In this document: positions 18,767 through 27,134 of the stretch, piece after piece
How the letters are laid out: each line of letters opens with the position of its first letter
Position numbering within the stretch: the stretch's first letter is position 1
Source: Candidatus Iainarchaeum sp.
Lineage (GTDB): Archaea; Iainarchaeota; Iainarchaeia; Iainarchaeales; GCA-2688035
NCBI GenBank assembly: GCA_017610205.1
Contig: JAFCCL010000006.1
Location: 1 to 64,000 of the forward strand
DNA: 64,000 nt
Direction: 5' to 3'
Notes under the pieces: model-generated
Told to the model about the DNA's origin: nothing
Seen by the model: the letters and a program-made list of their open reading frames with translations, nothing else
The model's database searches: none
Made by a program: the position numbers and the translations under genes

Positions 18767-19777
18767 GTGATTGTATTGGAAAACCAGAAAATTGCAGAAA
18801 TTTTCTACAAAATTGCAGACTTGCTTGAAATTCAAGGAGTAAAATGGAAGCCACGTGCTTACAGGGCTGCGGCAAGCGCAATTGAATCAATGCCAACACC
18901 TGTTGAAGAAATTTATCAACAAGACGGGTTAAAGGCACTGGATGAAATTCCTGGTGTTGGAGAACACATTTCAAAAAAAATTGAAGAGCTTGTAAAAACA
19001 GGCAGGTTGTGTTATTTTGAAAAGCTCAAAAAAAGTTCTCCAGTAAGCCCTGCATTGCTTGATACCATTCCAGGTCTTGGTCCAAAAAAACTCAAGTCCT
19101 TGTATGAAAAGCTTGCAATATCAACATTGCAGGATTTAAAAAAAGCCGCTAAAAAACACCAGATTAGCAAAATCGCAGGCTTTGCTGAAAAAAGCGAGCA
19201 GGAAATTTTAAAAGCTCTTGAAAAAAACGGAGTGAAAAGCGACAGACTTCCTTTTTCCACCGCTCTGCCAATTGCAAACAAACTTGTGGCGGCAATTAAA
19301 AAAACCCATTCAGTTGAAAAAGTTGAAACTGCAGGGAGCTTTCGGAGAAAGAAGCCAACTATTGGAGACCTTGACATTCTTGTTTCCTCAAAAAAACCGG
19401 CAATTGTTGCAAAAGCAATTGTTTCAATGCCAACTGTAAAAAAGGTTCTTGCTTCAGGCGAAAAAAAGACAAGCATTGTGTTGAAAAATGATTTGCAGGT
19501 TGATTTTAGAGTTGTAAAAAAAGAGCAGTGGGGTTCTGCATTGCAATACTTTACAGGAAGCAAGAATCATTCAATTGCCTTAAGGAAAATTGCGATAAAA
19601 AAAGGGTTCAAGCTAAACGAGTATGGTGTATTTGATAAAGCTGGAAGAGTTGTTGCAAGCAAAACAGAGAAAGATGTTTACAATGCACTTGGAATGGATT
19701 ACATCCTGCCAGAACTTCGTGAAAACAAGGGCGAAATAGAAGCAGCAATTAAATCCTTTGATAAAAGAAAAAACTAA
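18767..19777 (+). CDS. polX: family X DNA polymerase without PHP domain
   Basis: 336 residues with a GTG start. An 8-kDa-like domain and helix-hairpin-helix motifs (IPGVGEHISKKIEELV, IPGLGPKKLKSLYEK) lead into the nucleotidyltransferase palm: AGSFRRKKPTIGDLDILVSS, then DLQVDFRVV for the third acidic residue and GSALQYFTGSKNHSIALR. Prokaryotic PolX usually has a C-terminal PHP exonuclease (about 570 residues); here the protein ends after the polymerase. It should fill gaps in base-excision repair. Confidence 0.9.
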   Translation: MIVLENQKIAEIFYKIADLLEIQGVKWKPRAYRAAASAIESMPTPVEEIYQQDGLKALDEIPGVGEHISKKIEELVKTGRLCYFEKLKKSSPVSPALLDTIPGLGPKKLKSLYEKLAISTLQDLKKAAKKHQISKIAGFAEKSEQEILKALEKNGVKSDRLPFSTALPIANKLVAAIKKTHSVEKVETAGSFRRKKPTIGDLDILVSSKKPAIVAKAIVSMPTVKKVLASGEKKTSIVLKNDLQVDFRVVKKEQWGSALQYFTGSKNHSIALRKIAIKKGFKLNEYGVFDKAGRVVASKTEKDVYNALGMDYILPELRENKGEIEAAIKSFDKRKN

Positions 19778-19802
19778 TCTATTAAAGAAAAAACCAACAA
19801 GT

Positions 19803-20897
19803 TCACTTGTATTCTTTTTCAAGAATTGCAATAATGTTGGTTTTGAATTTTTTTGCATGCTGCCTTGGAATGCTTCCGGCTGCCGCAGGAGCATGCCCTC
19901 CGGCATTGCTGTTTGGAATTCCTTTAATGGCTTCAGTAAGCAAATCATTTACTTTTACTTTGCAGTCCTGCCTTCTTGCACTAAACCTCACCCTGCCTTT
20001 TGGCAAAAACTGCAAAAGTATAATTGTTTTGTGCGGACGCATTTCACTTATTTCGTTTATCACATAGCTTTTGATGTTTTCATACCTTGCCTTTATTGCG
20101 TAAAAGTAAAGTTCAATTTCTGGAAACTGTTTGGCTTTTTCAGCAAAACCTTCAACAAGCCTGTCTTTTTCTTTTGTGAATTCATTAAGTAACTTGTGAA
20201 ATTTACTTTCAAGCACATCCGAAGGGTGCTTTGCATCAAAAAATTCCCAGTACAATTCAGGAATCTTTTTGTTTGCAACAACTTCAACTGAAGCAATCAG
20301 GTCAAGGAACCTGTAAAGCCATGTCATTGAAACATTTCTTTTCTTAATTGTCTTTTTTACAAAAGGTTGCCATGCATCAAGGCTCATGTCGCCCAAAATT
20401 CCAATGCATGCAAGCCAGTCAAGGTCTGAAATATCAGTAACCTTGTTGAATAGGTCAAAGGCAAATTTGCTTGCAACGTAAGCGCTTGGCTTTTTTTTTG
20501 TAAAAAATTGAGCCTTAAGGAAAACGATTTTTTTACTATTCAAATCCTTGTACAGTTTGTGATGGTCAATCACAAGACATTTTTCAAAAGAGCATTTTTC
20601 AGCCAATGAATGTAGTGAGCTGTCAATTCCAAGGTCAACGACCAAAAGCTTGTTTGCCTTTTTCTTTTTTATCTGGGCAACAGCTTTCCTTTCCTGTTTA
20701 ATGTTTCCATATTCATAAGGCAATACAACAACAGGCTTGCGTCCTGTAAGCCTTTCAATAGCTTTTCCAGCAATCAAAGCAGAACACAATCCGTCTGCAT
20801 CGCTATGGTGGATAATGGCAATTTTGTCATTTTTTGAAAGTTCTGTGCAAAATTCCTTAAATTTCTTTTCAAGTGCTGCTTTGCTTGCCATAATCAT
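19803..20897 (-). CDS. DHH-family phosphoesterase (RecJ-like)
   Basis: 364 residues from the ATG at 20897; another Met two codons later is equally possible. DHH motifs: AIIHHSDADGLCSALI, LLVVDLGID, CLVIDHHKLY, and a DHHA1-type NAGGHAPAAAGSIP near the C-terminus. The family includes the archaeal RecJ/GAN nucleases and nanoRNases. It converges with polX, so the two may be linked in DNA metabolism. Confidence 0.88.
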   Translation of the reverse strand: MIMASKAALEKKFKEFCTELSKNDKIAIIHHSDADGLCSALIAGKAIERLTGRKPVVVLPYEYGNIKQERKAVAQIKKKKANKLLVVDLGIDSSLHSLAEKCSFEKCLVIDHHKLYKDLNSKKIVFLKAQFFTKKKPSAYVASKFAFDLFNKVTDISDLDWLACIGILGDMSLDAWQPFVKKTIKKRNVSMTWLYRFLDLIASVEVVANKKIPELYWEFFDAKHPSDVLESKFHKLLNEFTKEKDRLVEGFAEKAKQFPEIELYFYAIKARYENIKSYVINEISEMRPHKTIILLQFLPKGRVRFSARRQDCKVKVNDLLTEAIKGIPNSNAGGHAPAAAGSIPRQHAKKFKTNIIAILEKEYK

Positions 20898-20974
20898 GTT
20901 AATAACGTGATGCAAAAATTTAATAATGAGAATCAATCTAATATTGCAAAGAAACCACGGAGGCAGTGAACAAA

Positions 20975-21139
20975 ATGGGTTATGAGCATGAAAATAGCAG
21001 AGGGCAAAAATATTTTTTGCATCAAAGAGGGAAACTTTTTTTCTTCAGTAAGAAAAGTGAGGATGGCATTGAATTTCCTGAAGGATTTATAGTTGTTGAA
21101 AATCAGCGAACAGGCCTTCCAATGCTAAAAAGGAAATAA
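20975..21139 (+). CDS. small conserved-looking hypothetical protein
   Basis: 54 residues. GGAGG lies about ten bases before ATG 20975. The sequence (KYFLHQRGKLFFFSKKSED, then EGFIVVENQRTGLPMLKRK) looks like a compact beta-hairpin protein rich in aromatics. I do not recognise a named family, though similar short archaeal proteins exist. It lies between the divergent DHH gene and the M29-like gene. Confidence 0.55.
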   Translation: MGYEHENSRGQKYFLHQRGKLFFFSKKSEDGIEFPEGFIVVENQRTGLPMLKRK

Positions 21140-21164
21140 TTTCAATTTTTGGAGAGGTGTTTTT

Positions 21165-22955
21165 ATGAAATATAATACAAAACAATTAAGCAAAGAGGTT
21201 GCCTACTACAAAAAAGCGCTTTCAAAAAATCTTGGCAAGGGCAAAACATGCCTTGTTGAACTAAGGCTTGAAAACGAAAAAGCCTTTTTTTCACTTGCTC
21301 CTTTAAGCAGGGCAATTGATTCACTTGAAGCAGACATGAGCGTTTTTGTTACGCAAAAAGAAAGTAAAATGTTAAAAACATTGAACAAAACCTGGAGCCT
21401 TTACAGAGTGCTTGAACACGGCAAGCTAAATAAACAAACAAAAGCACTTGATGCCTTTATCAAAAGCGTGGAAAAAAAGACTAAAAGCAATTATTTTTCA
21501 AAACTCTTCAAAGCACCAGATTTATACATAACTGCTAGCTCTGATGGCTTTATTGCAGATGGAAAAAAACTTTCCTTCAAAACAGGGTGGAGAAAAAAAA
21601 GACTTTGGAAAGAGCTTCTTCAAACAGCCGGAAAAATTCTTGTGCAAGGATACGGTGCCAAAAAAGAAGAGCGTGTTTCAATAGGATTTGAGCTCTTGCC
21701 GAAGGCAAAAGACCTTAAACTTCCTTTGGACGATTACCTTGACAGCTTTTCAATCGCATATTCTTTTGCCTTGAAGGCCGCAAAGCTTTGCAAGAGTGTT
21801 TCACTTGGTTCTGCGACTTCAAGAAAAAGCCAGCTTGAGCCAATGGACCAAATTGACGATTTTGCAGTAACAATTGCTGGTTGTGAATATGAAAAAAGTA
21901 TTAATGAGCCATGGTTTAAGGCTTTTAAAAAACTGAGTCCTTTTATTGGTGCAGACAAACTTAAAACAACAAATATTTCTTTTGGCGTTTCAGGCCAGGG
22001 CTATGGCGGAAAGCATTTCTTTGGAATGAAAATTGGTTATCCTACTCCAAACAAAAAGGCAAGGTGGCAAAGTCCTGGAGCAATGTTCCTAAAGCCTTGG
22101 TGGTATGAACAAACAAGGATTGATCCAAGGCCTGCAAAAAAAAGGCTTGCAATTACAAGCACTTTGCCACTGGAAAATTATGTAAGGACCTGCAACATAA
22201 ACTTTTTTGCTTTGAGGAAACGGGATGAAAAAATTAGAGCCGAAATCAAGAAATGCGTTAAGATTTTTGCCATTGGAAAGAAATTAAAGCAGGGTCAAAC
22301 AAATCTTGAGCTTGACACAGCGCACTTGTATTCTGGAAAAAGCCCAATTTTATGCTCTGATATAGAGGTAAACCCAAAAGTTCCTCATGAGGCCAAAAAA
22401 GCCTTTAAGATGAAGGAAGCCGGAAGATATGGAAATTTTCCAGGTGGCGAGGTTTTTTTTACACCTCACAAGATAGACGGTACTTTTGTTGGTGATGTTG
22501 TAATAAATGTTGACAAAAGCTATGTCATTCCAAACAATCAGCCAATGGTTGTTTCAATAAAAAATGGTAGTTACAAACTTTTGAAGGCAAGTAAGTTAAT
22601 TGGTGACGCATTCAAAAAAAGAAAAAAGGAAAGCAAAAAAATGATTGATCTTTTTGAAAAAAACAAAAGCATGCCTGCAAAGGCAATCAAAGGTCTTAGA
22701 AAAAACTTTGACAGAGTTGGAGAATTTGCTGTAAATACCAATCCAAAGGCAAGGTTGTCAAGGTATCTTATTGAAACAGAAAAGCTTGCCGGGATGATGC
22801 ATATTGCTCTGGGTTCTGGGTATGAGCCTGGAAGGGAAACAACCTATCATTGCGACATTGTAATTAATGTGCCAAGGCAAAAAATTGATTTGTGGGGAAT
22901 TGACAAAAAAGGAAAAGAACATTGGATAATAAGAAAAGGAAAGTTTGTGGTATGA
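21165..22955 (+). CDS. M29-like aminopeptidase-related protein with long N-terminal region
   Basis: 596 residues. The C-terminal 250 resemble thermophilic M29 aminopeptidases: GRYGNFPGGEVFFTPHKIDGTF, EFAVNTNPKAR, and MMHIALGSGYEPGRETTYHCDIVI, with candidate metal ligands Glu, His and Asp. The first 330 residues are not recognised. M29 proteins are about 400 residues, so this is an extended version. GGAGAGG precedes the ATG. The stop overlaps the M24 peptidase start (ATGA), so the two are translationally coupled. Confidence 0.6.
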   Translation: MKYNTKQLSKEVAYYKKALSKNLGKGKTCLVELRLENEKAFFSLAPLSRAIDSLEADMSVFVTQKESKMLKTLNKTWSLYRVLEHGKLNKQTKALDAFIKSVEKKTKSNYFSKLFKAPDLYITASSDGFIADGKKLSFKTGWRKKRLWKELLQTAGKILVQGYGAKKEERVSIGFELLPKAKDLKLPLDDYLDSFSIAYSFALKAAKLCKSVSLGSATSRKSQLEPMDQIDDFAVTIAGCEYEKSINEPWFKAFKKLSPFIGADKLKTTNISFGVSGQGYGGKHFFGMKIGYPTPNKKARWQSPGAMFLKPWWYEQTRIDPRPAKKRLAITSTLPLENYVRTCNINFFALRKRDEKIRAEIKKCVKIFAIGKKLKQGQTNLELDTAHLYSGKSPILCSDIEVNPKVPHEAKKAFKMKEAGRYGNFPGGEVFFTPHKIDGTFVGDVVINVDKSYVIPNNQPMVVSIKNGSYKLLKASKLIGDAFKKRKKESKKMIDLFEKNKSMPAKAIKGLRKNFDRVGEFAVNTNPKARLSRYLIETEKLAGMMHIALGSGYEPGRETTYHCDIVINVPRQKIDLWGIDKKGKEHWIIRKGKFVV

Positions 22956-24031
22956 ACCCATTAAGTGAAAAAAACAAGACCCTGTTTAGTAACATTGAAG
23001 TAGATGCTGTTTTTCTCAGGACAAGGGAAGATCTTCCTGATTCAAATGTAAGTTATTTCACCGGCTTGACAAAACAGTTTCTTTCAAACCATGCTCTAAT
23101 CCTAAAACCAAAAGCAAAGCCCCTTCTTCTGAAATCAATTCTTGAACCAGCTGTAAAAATTCCTGCTCTCAGAGTAAAAAGAATTGATAGAAGAAAGCAA
23201 TTCAAAACTGTTTTGAAGAAAGAGTTGAAGGGCGTTAAAAAAATTGGTATAAATAAACCTCTTTACTCAAGTGCTTTCCTTCGCGAAATAAAAAAGATTG
23301 CCGATAAGAAAAAGCTTGTTGACGTTTCCAGTGCAATGGCTTCTCAACGTGCAACAAAGTCAATGTACGATGTTTTAAACATTGCTACTGCCTGCAAGAT
23401 TGTTGAGTCTGTTGCGGAAAAAATTCCAAGGTTTTTCAAAAAGGGCATGACCGAAAAACAGCTTGCTTTAAAGATTGAAATCCTTCTCAGAGAAAAAGGA
23501 GAAGACATTCTGCCCTTTCCTGTAATTGTTGCCTCTGGCAAAAACGCTGCCTTTCCACACCACGTTCCTTTGGACAAGAAAATAAAGAACGGGCTTGTGC
23601 TCTTTGACTTTGGCTGCTATTACAAGAATTACTGCAGTGACATTAGCAGAGTTTTTTCTGTTGGAAAACCAACCAAGAAACAGAAACAACTTTATGCCGG
23701 GGTCTTTGCAACAAAACAGTATTCTCAGGCTCTTGTAAAACCAGGCGTCGTCTGTGGCCAATTGTTTGACAAGGCAGACAAATTCCTTAAAAAACAAACA
23801 GGCATTAGTCTTATTCATGGCTTGGGCCACGGCCTTGGAGTTGACGCCCACGACTTTCCATCTGGATTTTTACACGGCAATAAGAAAAAGCTTGAACCAG
23901 GAATGGTTTTAACAGTTGAACCGGGAATTTATGGAAAATTTGGCGGCATTAGAATAGAGGACGATGTTGTTGTAACCTCTGCCGGATGCAAGCAGTTGAC
24001 AAAAGCACCAACCGAACTATTACTTCTTTAA
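22952..24031 (+). CDS. M24 family metallopeptidase (Xaa-Pro peptidase-like)
   Basis: 359 residues from ATG 22952. The pita-bread metal ligands are in order: LFDFGCYYKNYCSDISR (two Asp), GLGHGLGVDAHD (His), VLTVEPGIYG (Glu) and RIEDDVVV (Glu). The N-terminal 130 residues form a creatinase-like domain. It should cleave X-Pro dipeptides or N-terminal residues next to proline. It follows the M29-like gene with four bases of overlap, suggesting a peptide-degrading pair. Confidence 0.88.
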   Translation: MNPLSEKNKTLFSNIEVDAVFLRTREDLPDSNVSYFTGLTKQFLSNHALILKPKAKPLLLKSILEPAVKIPALRVKRIDRRKQFKTVLKKELKGVKKIGINKPLYSSAFLREIKKIADKKKLVDVSSAMASQRATKSMYDVLNIATACKIVESVAEKIPRFFKKGMTEKQLALKIEILLREKGEDILPFPVIVASGKNAAFPHHVPLDKKIKNGLVLFDFGCYYKNYCSDISRVFSVGKPTKKQKQLYAGVFATKQYSQALVKPGVVCGQLFDKADKFLKKQTGISLIHGLGHGLGVDAHDFPSGFLHGNKKKLEPGMVLTVEPGIYGKFGGIRIEDDVVVTSAGCKQLTKAPTELLLL

Positions 24032-24946
24032 TTCGTTCCATAAAATTATTTGATAGCATAGCATTGCAGCAATTGCCTGACTTTTTCCAAATTTGTCAGG
24101 AATTACTTCTGACAGGCTAAAGCCAAGTATTTTTTTCTTTTGGCAGATTTCGTAAATCAAATCACGCAGGCTTTCCAAACTCATTCCAAAAGCAGTTGGA
24201 ACACCTGTTTCAACTCCCTGCATTAGGTCAAGGCAGTCAATGTCAATGTTCAGCCAGACTTTTTCTGATTCAATTGTTCCAATAATTTCTTTTGCCTGCT
24301 CTTGCATTGATTTTTTCCCAAAAAGCATATTTTCTTTCTTTATCCACTTTGGAAATTCTTGCTTTTTATAAAAAGCTTGTGGCATTGAAGGACAGTAAAA
24401 TATTTTTCCTGCCAGTCCTTGTTTTGAAACAAATTCCATTTCTTCTTCGTTAATCAAATCTCTTACTCCAATCCAAACCTGTTCAAAGCCCTTGTTAAAA
24501 ATTCTGTGTGCAACTGCTGCATGGCTTTCCTTTTTTCCGTTCCATTCTTCTCTTAGGTCAAGGTGGGCGTCAAAGTTTACAAAGCAGGCGTCTTTTGGAA
24601 CTGCGTTCAAAAGACCATTTACTGTGCTGTGGTCTCCGCCAAGTAGTACAAAGAACTTTCCTGCTTCCAAAGCTTTTTTTGCAAAGGTTTCTGTCTTCTC
24701 AATCATTTCTTTTGCATTCTTTGGCTTTATTATTCCAAAATTGTGAATTGGTGTTTGAAGAGTTTTCCCGGTCATTGGGTCCTCAATATCCATTTGAAGT
24801 GATGCCTTCATTATTGCTTCTGGTGCTTTGGCTGCTCCTTTGCCATAACTTGCATTTTCATCAAATGCCACTCCCAAAATACCGGCGTCACAATCCTCAA
24901 AGCTTGGGTTGCCTTTAATAAAAAACAAAGTGTTGTCCTTTTTCAT
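24020..24946 (-). CDS. arginase/agmatinase-family ureohydrolase
   Basis: 308 residues. The manganese motifs are complete: LLGGDHSTVNG, VNFDAHLDLR and NIDIDCLDLMQGVETG, with the C-terminal SLSEVIPDK. Archaeal members are often agmatinases that make putrescine; the substrate cannot be decided by eye. The 3' end overlaps the M24 gene by 12 bases. Confidence 0.88.
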   Translation of the reverse strand: MKKDNTLFFIKGNPSFEDCDAGILGVAFDENASYGKGAAKAPEAIMKASLQMDIEDPMTGKTLQTPIHNFGIIKPKNAKEMIEKTETFAKKALEAGKFFVLLGGDHSTVNGLLNAVPKDACFVNFDAHLDLREEWNGKKESHAAVAHRIFNKGFEQVWIGVRDLINEEEMEFVSKQGLAGKIFYCPSMPQAFYKKQEFPKWIKKENMLFGKKSMQEQAKEIIGTIESEKVWLNIDIDCLDLMQGVETGVPTAFGMSLESLRDLIYEICQKKKILGFSLSEVIPDKFGKSQAIAAMLCYQIILWNELKK

Positions 24947-24986
24947 GCAATAATTTCTTTTCTAAAGCTTCTTTAAAAGCTTGCCC

Positions 24987-25259
24987 TTATTCATAAAAGC
25001 AGAAATATACCTGGGTTATTTCCTTATCATACCCTGTTGTAATAATATATTCTTTTTCAGTTATTTCCGTTGCCACTACTAGATTGTACCCCTCCATTGT
25101 TCCGCATTTTTCAGGAGAAATCTGGATTCCTTGTGCAACCTGCTTGGCTTCAAGGGCTTGTACAGACGCATTTAGCCCGGTTTGTTGTACTGCAAGCATT
25201 ACTGTCCATCCAAGCAGAAAAATCAGCAAAAGCCCCAAAATCATGTCACTCATTTGCAT
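24987..25259 (-). CDS. small membrane protein, hypothetical
   Basis: 90 residues. One hydrophobic helix (residues 6-25, MILGLLLIFLLGWTVMLAV) is followed by a soluble segment with two cysteines (KCGTMEGYN, FCFYE). The N-terminus is likely cytoplasmic with the tail outside. No family is recognised. Confidence 0.5.
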   Translation of the reverse strand: MQMSDMILGLLLIFLLGWTVMLAVQQTGLNASVQALEAKQVAQGIQISPEKCGTMEGYNLVVATEITEKEYIITTGYDKEITQVYFCFYE

Positions 25260-25323
25260 AATACAAGATAACCCTTTTCAGGTATTTAAACCTTTTTTAT
25301 TGCTTTTGCTGCATTTCTTTTTC

Positions 25324-25713
25324 ATGGAAAAGGCAATGAAGGATTTTGTGGATTCTCTTTTTGAAAAGAGAAAGAAGTGCCCCTGGGCTAAGGGAAGGAC
25401 TTTTGCAAACCATAGGGTGGAATTGGAGAGCGAAGTTCAAGAGCTAAAAGAGGCAATTGAAAAAAACGATATTGAGAACATTAGGGAAGAGCTTGGTGAC
25501 GTTTTGGGGGATGCGCTTTTTATTGGAATGATTGCTGAAGAAAAGGGCCTTTTTACGATTAAGGATTCAATTGAGGAAGTCCACGAAAAGCTTAAGAGAA
25601 GAAGTCCATGGGTTTTTGGAAACGAAACTGTTTCAAGTGAGGAAGAGGCAATAAAGCGATGGAATGAAATAAAGGTTGAAGAAAAAAAGGCAAAAAATAA
25701 GCAAGAGTTTTAG
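25324..25713 (+). CDS. MazG-like nucleotide pyrophosphohydrolase
   Basis: 129 residues from ATG 25324. KKCPWAKGRTFANHRVELESEVQEL and the EELGDVLGDALFIGMIAEEKG helix give the four acidic Mg ligands (ExxE...ExxxD) of the MazG fold. ERRSPWVFGNE-like C-terminal residues (here RRSPWVFGNETV) are typical. It hydrolyses NTPs to NMP and PPi, as a house-cleaning enzyme. Confidence 0.88.
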   Translation: MEKAMKDFVDSLFEKRKKCPWAKGRTFANHRVELESEVQELKEAIEKNDIENIREELGDVLGDALFIGMIAEEKGLFTIKDSIEEVHEKLKRRSPWVFGNETVSSEEEAIKRWNEIKVEEKKAKNKQEF

Positions 25714-25755
25714 CATTAACTGATTTCATTTCTTTTAAATGCAAGGTTCTTGCTC

Positions 25756-25941
25756 TTAACTGATTCCAACCTTTTTGAATATCCAAACCTTTGGGAAATC
25801 TATTGCCAAAACGTACAATATGCTAATTGCCAGTACAATGAAAACAAGGATGGCTGGAAGTTTGGTGATGATTATTCCAAATATGGTTAGTTCGTGAGCG
25901 GAAAACCCATGCCTTTTAAGGCAGGGATGAAAGCAAGCCAC
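25756..25941 (-). pseudogene. C-terminal remnant of a small membrane protein
   Basis: The 61-codon frame encodes one strong hydrophobic helix (LPAILVFIVLAISILYVLAI) and a short basic tail. Its apparent start lies within an IS-type hairpin, so the 5' end of the original gene was probably replaced by the insertion. No family can be recognised. Confidence 0.35.
25906..25926 (-). repeat. IS200/IS605-type right-end hairpin (solo remnant)
   Basis: The stem CCC-GCCTT/AAGGC-GGG with a short loop, next to GCTTTCAT and a GTTTTCCGCTC tail on the minus strand, resembles the right end of IS605-family elements, which is also the 3' part of TnpB guide RNAs. No tnpB lies nearby, so it looks like a leftover end. 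Confidence 0.45.
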
Positions 25942-25976
25942 AGCCTATTTCTCTTTTTCTTGGGTATTATTCCTCT

Positions 25977-26017
25977 AGCGCGGCGTGGCGCTGGCGCGCC
26001 ACTATAAGAACCGCGCT
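25977..26017. repeat. IS200 left-end compound hairpin
   Basis: AGCGCGG (25977-25983) pairs with CCGCGCT (26011-26017), with GTGGCGC/GCGCCAC nested inside. It lies just upstream of the tnpA start, where IS200 left-end hairpins recognised by the HUH transposase sit. Confidence 0.6.
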
Positions 26018-26032
26018 GGAAGTTTTTCAATA

Positions 26033-26455
26033 ATGAAGCGTGATTTGGTTAGCGGAGCTTATAGCGTTTATGAATGTGTATATCCTTTAGAGTGGTGTCC
26101 TAAATATAGGTTTAACGTTTTGAGGAAAGAGTCCAGTAAGGTTGATATGGAGGCTATTTTGAAGCAGATAGCAGCAGAGCATGACAGGCATATAGAAGAG
26201 CTTGCTGTCATGCCCGAGCACGTGCATATTGTGGTGCGAGCAAAACCGAGCATGAATCTAAGTAAAGCAACACAGTTGTTGAAAGGCAGAAGTTCGTACG
26301 AGTTTTTTTGCAAGCACCCAAACATGCGTCTGAGATACAGAAAAGGGCATTTTTGGGCTCCAAGTACCTGCTATCTGACGACAGGTGTAGTAGATTTGGA
26401 TAGAACCAGAGCATATGTAAGAAATCAATCAGACATGCCCATCAAGCAACACTAG
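26033..26455 (+). CDS. tnpA: IS200-type HUH (Y1) transposase
   Basis: 140 residues. The HUH motif is MPEHVHIVVRAKPS near residue 62, and the catalytic tyrosine lies in RTRAYVRNQS near the C-terminus. TQLLKGRSSYEFF and RKGHFWAPS are conserved TnpA segments. A compound hairpin precedes it and another (26477-26498) follows, so the element spans about 25.97-26.5 kb and may be functional. It marks the left edge of an accessory region. Confidence 0.88.
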   Translation: MKRDLVSGAYSVYECVYPLEWCPKYRFNVLRKESSKVDMEAILKQIAAEHDRHIEELAVMPEHVHIVVRAKPSMNLSKATQLLKGRSSYEFFCKHPNMRLRYRKGHFWAPSTCYLTTGVVDLDRTRAYVRNQSDMPIKQH

Positions 26456-26476
26456 CAAACTGTGGCAACTAAGAAG

Positions 26477-26498
26477 CTCCGCACTTTAGTGCTAGGAG
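26477..26498. repeat. IS200 right-end hairpin
   Basis: CTCC-GCAC pairs with GTGC-GGAG around TTTA, followed by GTTCAC. This matches the terminal hairpin placement of archaeal IS200 elements, 20 bases after the tnpA stop. Confidence 0.6.
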
Positions 26499-26608
26499 GT
26501 TCACTTTCCATTAAATCTCATTAAAGGTATTAATCAAGTCGATAATAAACCCTTCGCTTTCGGCATTTTGTGTAAAAAGCTTAAAATAATTTCGCATACA
26601 CTTTTTTT

Positions 26609-26710
26609 ATGCAGCTTAAGCAGGCTCACAAAGAGATAATAGAAGCCATTGGCAGAAAGGACTTGTTAATGATAGTAGGCGAGTGCTATGTAGAGTGGCA
26701 TATAAAATAG
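26609..26710 (+). pseudogene. truncated N-terminus of a nucS-like gene
   Basis: The 33-codon frame starts MQLKQAHKEIIEAIGRKDLL and is closely similar to the first residues of the intact NucS at 33740 (MDLKQAQQQISEALNRKDLL), then ends in a premature TAG after VEWHIK. DNA identity is only moderate, so it is a diverged copy rather than a fresh duplication. Together the two copies bracket the 26.7-33.6 kb accessory island. Confidence 0.6.
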
Positions 26711-26754
26711 TCGCTGTTATCTGGGATATTTGCTGTTAACCTTCATTGGAGGAT

Positions 26755-27129
26755 ATGTTTATAAACAATACTATACATTTAATGTATAGTGTTATTGGGG
26801 TTGTTTGCTTAGCAAAATGGAAGAAGTTTGTAATTCCTTTAACTGCAACAGATTTACTGGATGTGAAGTTGGAAATAGAACGAAACAAGATAGTGAATTT
26901 TTCTTTGAATTACGGGACAAAGATTAGCGAGAGCTTTTTCGAAGTTTACAGGGGTGATACTGCGCATGACTTTTTGCACGAGCAAAGATATCGGATTATA
27001 CCAGAACCAACCCCTATTCCGACAATGGGAAAGGATTTGAATGACGTTTTTAATTTTTACTTGGACCAGATAAAAGAAAATTTTGCACGCTATAAAAGAT
27101 ATTACTTGGAAAGAATGAAAGGAAGGTGA
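26755..27129 (+). CDS. TumE-like toxin candidate (DUF6516 type)
   Basis: About 124 residues. A beta-rich start (LEIERNKIVNFSLNYGTK) leads to a RGDTAHDFLHEQRYRI motif and a helical tail NDVFNFYLDQIKENF. Size, partner and gene order fit the TumE/TumA toxin-antitoxin family, but the match is by eye. The start is unclear: ATG 26755 is only two bases after GGAGG, and ATG 26782 lies inside a palindrome downstream of a TATA-like TTTATAAAC. An HTH gene follows directly. Confidence 0.45.
   Translation: MFINNTIHLMYSVIGVVCLAKWKKFVIPLTATDLLDVKLEIERNKIVNFSLNYGTKISESFFEVYRGDTAHDFLHEQRYRIIPEPTPIPTMGKDLNDVFNFYLDQIKENFARYKRYYLERMKGR
26770..26790. promoter_or_regulatory. perfect palindrome at the toxin start, candidate operator
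   Basis: The half-sites ACTATACAT (26770-26778) and ATGTATAGT (26782-26790) are perfect inverted repeats around TTA. The site sits just downstream of TTTATAAAC (26757-26765), where a dimeric HTH protein could block transcription. Autoregulation by the downstream HTH protein is the simplest reading. Confidence 0.5.
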
Positions 27130-27134
27130 GAAGC

